Position numbers and translations under genes: made by a program. Source: Echinococcus granulosus (Eukaryota > Platyhelminthes > Cestoda > Cyclophyllidea > Taeniidae). From it: a stretch of DNA of 10,343 nt. The notes under the pieces were generated by a model that was given only the letters and a program-made list of their open reading frames with translations, did no database searches and was not told where the DNA came from. The stretch's first letter is position 1; every line of letters begins with the position of its first letter. Positions 8,284-10,343 of the stretch are shown here, one piece after another. The stretch spans positions 689,012 through 699,354 of the forward strand of contig NW_020170400.1 in NCBI RefSeq assembly GCF_000524195.1, written 5' to 3'.

Positions 8284-8331
8284 TTGGTGATGACCAGCGA
8301 TATAGTCGTTTGCTCCACAAATGTTGGAGCA
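8284..8331 (+). ncRNA. Two-hairpin conserved core of repeat copy B
   Basis: Hairpin 1 pairs TTGGT (8284-8288) with ACCAG (8293-8297), a five-pair stem including one T-G, with a four-base loop. Hairpin 2 pairs TGCTCCA (8311-8317) with TGGAGCA (8325-8331), with loop CAAATGT. Only the loop base differs from copy A in hairpin 2, while hairpin 1 differs in stem length and loop yet still pairs. ACAAAGGCCA follows, as in copy A. Confidence 0.4.
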
Positions 8332-8384
8332 CAAAGGCCATTTCTCCTAACAAGTCAGTCAGTTAGTTTGTCAGTCAGTCATTC

Positions 8385-8390
8385 AATAAA
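8385..8390 (+). terminator. AATAAA poly(A)-signal match in copy B
   Basis: A consensus polyadenylation hexamer 54 bases after the second core hairpin. It is not present at the same place in copies A or E, so it may be fortuitous. Confidence 0.2.
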
Positions 8391-8709
8391 GAATGAGTAA
8401 GCGGAAAGGGCGTTTTTCGTATCTAGGAAGAGGTGAATGATCATTGTTATCTGCCCGTATGCATAGCTGTCACTACTTTTCCTTTAATTTAAACCAATTA
8501 ACGGAGTTATTTACACCTCAAAATGGGCAGAAGATTTACTATAATTACTATAAATAGAGAGTCTCCCACAGCGTGAGTTAAGTCTATCAATGGAAAGATA
8601 GAATGTAGAACTTTTGGGAGTGATCGGTCCACTACCGCATCTCCGTAAGGCAGAAGAGTTCATATCTCATGCATCACGATTTACCATCGTTTTAAGACAT
8701 GACTTTTGA

Positions 8710-9270
8710 AATGACTGGGAGGTAGCAGAGTACACAATGAGGGCTACAATACCCAAGTAATGACCTCTCATATTTATGCTCTATGCTGCATTCACCTAAA
8801 TAATGGCAGGCATTTACCGAGTTCTTCAAGGTTCCAACAGGTGACTCTATCATGCTATATCAGAAAGTGGTTTAAAAATTTACAGGCATCCGTTTTATAC
8901 ATTCGTGTTAATTATTCACTATTTTAGGCCCAAACCCGTATCATTTATTCATTTTTTTAGATTATGCCATTATTTATTTGATTTCACTCAGTCTAGAAAT
9001 GACTTGACCGGAATTTTGTGCTCACATGTTTTTCAAAACTCGTTCACTAATAGAATGATGAATTGCAAGATTAGTTATACAAAGACTTTAACGGAACCAT
9101 GGTTGTTTTAGTTACTTCCTTAAATACCATGTGTCAATGGCCATAGCCATCAGTCTCTCCCTTAGTGGATTCGGAACACCTCGTTGGTACTAGGACTGAG
9201 CCCACTAGACGTTAAAGAAATAATTTATAGCCAAATAAGTTCATAAGATAGCTTTTTTTAAGGAGGCTCA
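8710..9270. other. Gene-free stretch between copy B and the TATA site
   Basis: Nothing firm was found. A 68-codon frame at 8905-9111 begins in AT-rich sequence and looks like chance. A short ATGGC/GCCAT inversion lies near 9139-9152. Very weak resemblance of about 8790-8860 to partial copy E (spacing to copy B similar to that of E to A) is noted but not supported by a motif. Confidence 0.4.
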
Positions 9271-9282
9271 TAAAAGAAGGAC

Positions 9283-9316
9283 TATAAAAGGGGGGTCTCT
9301 ACTCGGAAATCACTCC
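9283..9316 (+). promoter_or_regulatory. TATA box with initiator, candidate core promoter
   Basis: TATAAAAG (9283-9290) is followed by a G-run. An initiator match TCACTCC (9310-9316, fitting YYANWYY) has its A at 9312, 29 bases from the first T of the TATA box, which is the spacing expected for RNA polymerase II. Transcription would run right, entering copy C in antisense. The first ATG downstream (9452) opens only an 18-codon frame. A poly(A) signal at 9560 would end a unit of roughly 270 bases. Both motifs are short and could coincide by chance. Confidence 0.35.
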
Positions 9317-9559
9317 AGCTTTGTAGTCAGGAAGCCACTTTCAACTGAAACTACAGCAGACTTATCACAGAGGAACAGATACAAAAAGCTCGACTTGTAA
9401 AGCTACTGTGAAACACAGAATTCGCTTTTAAATAGACGTTCCTCTAAGTGGCGATTGGCGAATGGGACGTGCCCATTGGAGAGCACTGTCCGGTCCTGCG
9501 CAGCTTGAAGATAGTTGATCGTTTCCTTTAGATCTAAAGCCACTAGAATAAGTGAAATT

Positions 9560-9565
9560 AATAAA
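9560..9565 (+). terminator. AATAAA poly(A)-signal match
   Basis: A consensus hexamer about 250 bases downstream of the candidate initiator at 9312, followed after some 25 bases by T/G-rich TTCTTGTCTT, as in a downstream element. It overlaps the repeat-derived block shared with copy A. Confidence 0.25.
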
Positions 9566-9573
9566 TGACGTCA
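9566..9573. promoter_or_regulatory. Consensus CRE palindrome TGACGTCA
   Basis: A full 8-bp CREB/ATF consensus site within the part of copy C that matches copy A (which has TTACGTCA there). A site of this length is expected by chance in about one window in six or seven, so function is not implied. Confidence 0.25.
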
Positions 9574-9687
9574 AGCTCAAGTTCTTGTCTTAAGAGTGTA
9601 TTAAACACGACTGCTTTAAAAGACCACCCATGTTTTTGATGACAAATACAGGCGGGTAATCTTGGTGAGAATTGGTGTGTGAATGAC

Positions 9688-9743
9688 TGACACCCAGTTA
9701 GGGTAAAAAAGAAAAGTTGTGGTATGTGTGCAATTGGGTGTCA
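9688..9743 (-). ncRNA. Strong stem-loop 1 in copy C
   Basis: TGACACCCAGTT (9688-9699) pairs with AATTGGGTGTCA (9732-9743): 12 positions, eleven Watson-Crick and one G-T, around a 32-base loop. It lies 16 bases from a second perfect stem-loop. In copies A and B the corresponding sequence pairs poorly (A keeps only CTGAC/GTCAG). Confidence 0.4.
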
Positions 9744-9759
9744 CATAACATGCATAAAT

Positions 9760-9790
9760 TGATGACAGTGCCTAATAAAGACTGTCATCA
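9760..9790 (-). ncRNA. Perfect 10-bp stem-loop 2 in copy C
   Basis: TGATGACAGT (9760-9769) and ACTGTCATCA (9781-9790) form a perfect 10-bp stem with an 11-base loop. Read on the plus strand, the loop contains AATAAA (9774-9779). The homologous part of copy A (TGATAGT...TTTGACATC) pairs only partly. Confidence 0.45.
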
Positions 9791-9907
9791 CATTCTTTAG
9801 TTCTTTTAAAGCATAAAAACGGGCTTTTTGTCTACCTGGCTGACTGACCGGCTAATAGTGATCCACTGACCGGTAGACTAACTAACTTGCAAGGAAATTG
9901 GCCTTCG

Positions 9908-9955
9908 CGCTCCAACATTTGTAGAACGAATGATCATATCACTAGTTATCACCAA
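9908..9955 (-). ncRNA. Two-hairpin core of repeat copy C
   Basis: Read on the minus strand, TTGGT (9955-9951) pairs with ACTAG (9946-9942) with two wobble pairs. CGTTCTA (9928-9922) pairs with TGGAGCG (9914-9908), where two C-to-T changes relative to A and B turn G-C pairs into G-U pairs. Both stems are therefore still possible in an RNA of this strand but not in the complementary strand's RNA, which suggests the orientation in which structure matters. Confidence 0.4.
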
Positions 9956-10046
9956 ATGATCTACTCACCAACAAATCCAGGCTTTTCAAACATGCGTCAA
10001 TTCACCGCTTGAAGACTGCACATAGTGTTTTCGTGGTAGATTGTTG

Positions 10047-10265
10047 TCACGAGTGTTCACAACGCTGGCTCACTTGCTGAAGGTCGAGTAGCTGTACCTG
10101 CCACCCATTTGTGCTCTCGATGCAATGCAGCTTGATGGCGTGGAGTAATAGACTCCTTCTCAGGAGCAGACAGAATTTGTGTGTCGGTGGAATGAGATTC
10201 CTGTTCTTCCACCACAACTTGGTAACACAATACCACAACATATCCTTACCATATTGGGATAGCAC
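10047..10265 (-). pseudogene. Broken reading frame inside repeat copy C
   Basis: An open frame of 72 codons with no ATG at its start (GTG at 10265). Its C-terminal half LLLRRSLLLHAIKLH...TNGWQVQLLDLQQ ends at a stop at 10047 and matches copy A (TNRWQVQLLNF) and copy B (LLLKKRLLLFAFSLH). A 23-base segment absent from B puts the VVVEEQESH-like codons of C in a different frame from the LLLRR part, so at least one copy is frameshifted. The family is not recognised. This is the best surviving copy of the last 20 or so codons. Confidence 0.45.
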
Positions 10266-10343
10266 TTGACACCTAAGGACATTTTTCGATCATTTCGTCA
10301 ACGTTTACTCCACACTAGCTCCTTGACACATCTTCTGCTAGTT

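Larger units (their letters stand above)
7725..8700 (+). repeat. Dispersed repeat, copy B
   Basis: A plus-strand copy with the same internal order as A. Upstream, CACCACTTCGTGATCATATAATC (about 7890) aligns with A near 186-205. The GCAGTACCTCCCTCCTC block at 7929 matches A 226 and D 5420. Core 8226-8342 matches A 474-590 at 99 of 117 bases. GTCAGTCAG motifs follow at 8353 and 8371. The tail resembles A again at about 8577-8650 (CTTTTGGGAGTGATCGGTCCACTAC). Relative to A and C, B lacks 23 bases in the reading-frame part near 8078, a change that shifts the frame. The left limit is uncertain because A and C end at the window edges. Confidence 0.75.
9555..10343 (-). repeat. Dispersed repeat, copy C (inverted relative to A)
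   Basis: A minus-strand copy whose first base (10343) aligns with base 1 of copy A. Shared blocks: ACTAGCAGA at the very end; 10264-10284 matching A 52-72 at 20 of 21; reading-frame end near 10047-10190; the two-hairpin core around 9908-9955; GGTCAGTCAGCC-type motifs near 9832-9850; and GACGTCATTTATT (9561-9573, reverse) matching A near 910. Copy C carries two extra strong hairpins at 9688-9790 that are weak or absent in A and B. Its core is more diverged than those of A and B, but stem pairing is kept by G-U-compatible changes. Confidence 0.75.

Noticed and set aside
8549..8556. TATAAATA in the tail of copy B as a second promoter.
   Set aside because: No initiator at the expected spacing, and the local sequence is AT-rich.

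Overview
This window looks like non-coding DNA from a eukaryotic (invertebrate-type) nuclear genome, not a bacterial or phage segment. It is about 40% GC by eye. No reading frame exceeds 106 codons, and the longest open frames begin at TTG or GTG with no plausible ribosome binding site. There are no operons, tRNAs or rRNAs. GTCAGTCAG-type motifs and old, diverged repeats fill much of the sequence. The repeats resemble what is seen in flatworm genomes, tapeworms included, but that is an impression and not a demonstrated assignment. I found no intact protein-coding gene.

The main content is a previously unlabelled dispersed repeat, found by hand alignment, with five copies: A (about 1-955, + strand), E (about 970-1150, +, partial), D (about 4950-5440, - strand, decayed), B (about 7725-8700, +) and C (about 9555-10343, - strand). 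Copies A, B and C carry the broken end of one reading frame (a leucine-rich stretch, then an Asn-Arg/Gly-Trp-Gln-Val-Gln-Leu-Leu motif). About 40 to 160 bases further on comes a strongly conserved core of about 117 bases. That core contains two small hairpins and is followed by a GTCAGTCAG motif. A and B match at 99 of 117 positions across the core without gaps, while much of the surrounding unit is far more diverged.

Layout: copy A and partial copy E (1-1150); a 69-nt miRNA-precursor-like hairpin (1260-1328); a gene-free stretch with isolated hairpins and two identical palindromes (1500-3880); a pyrimidine/purine-skewed block with G-quadruplex potential (about 3890-4330); AT-rich sequence (4330-4950); decayed copy D (4950-5440); a long featureless stretch (5450-7720); copy B (7725-8700); a TATA box with a well-spaced initiator (9283-9316) and a poly(A) signal about 250 bases downstream; and copy C, inverted relative to A, which contains two strong neighbouring hairpins (9688-9790).

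The two ends of the window are homologous and inverted to the base: position 1 pairs with 10343. Either the sequence was assembled or cut at a repeat boundary, or the window is a large element with inverted ends. All alignments were done by eye, so repeat boundaries are approximate.
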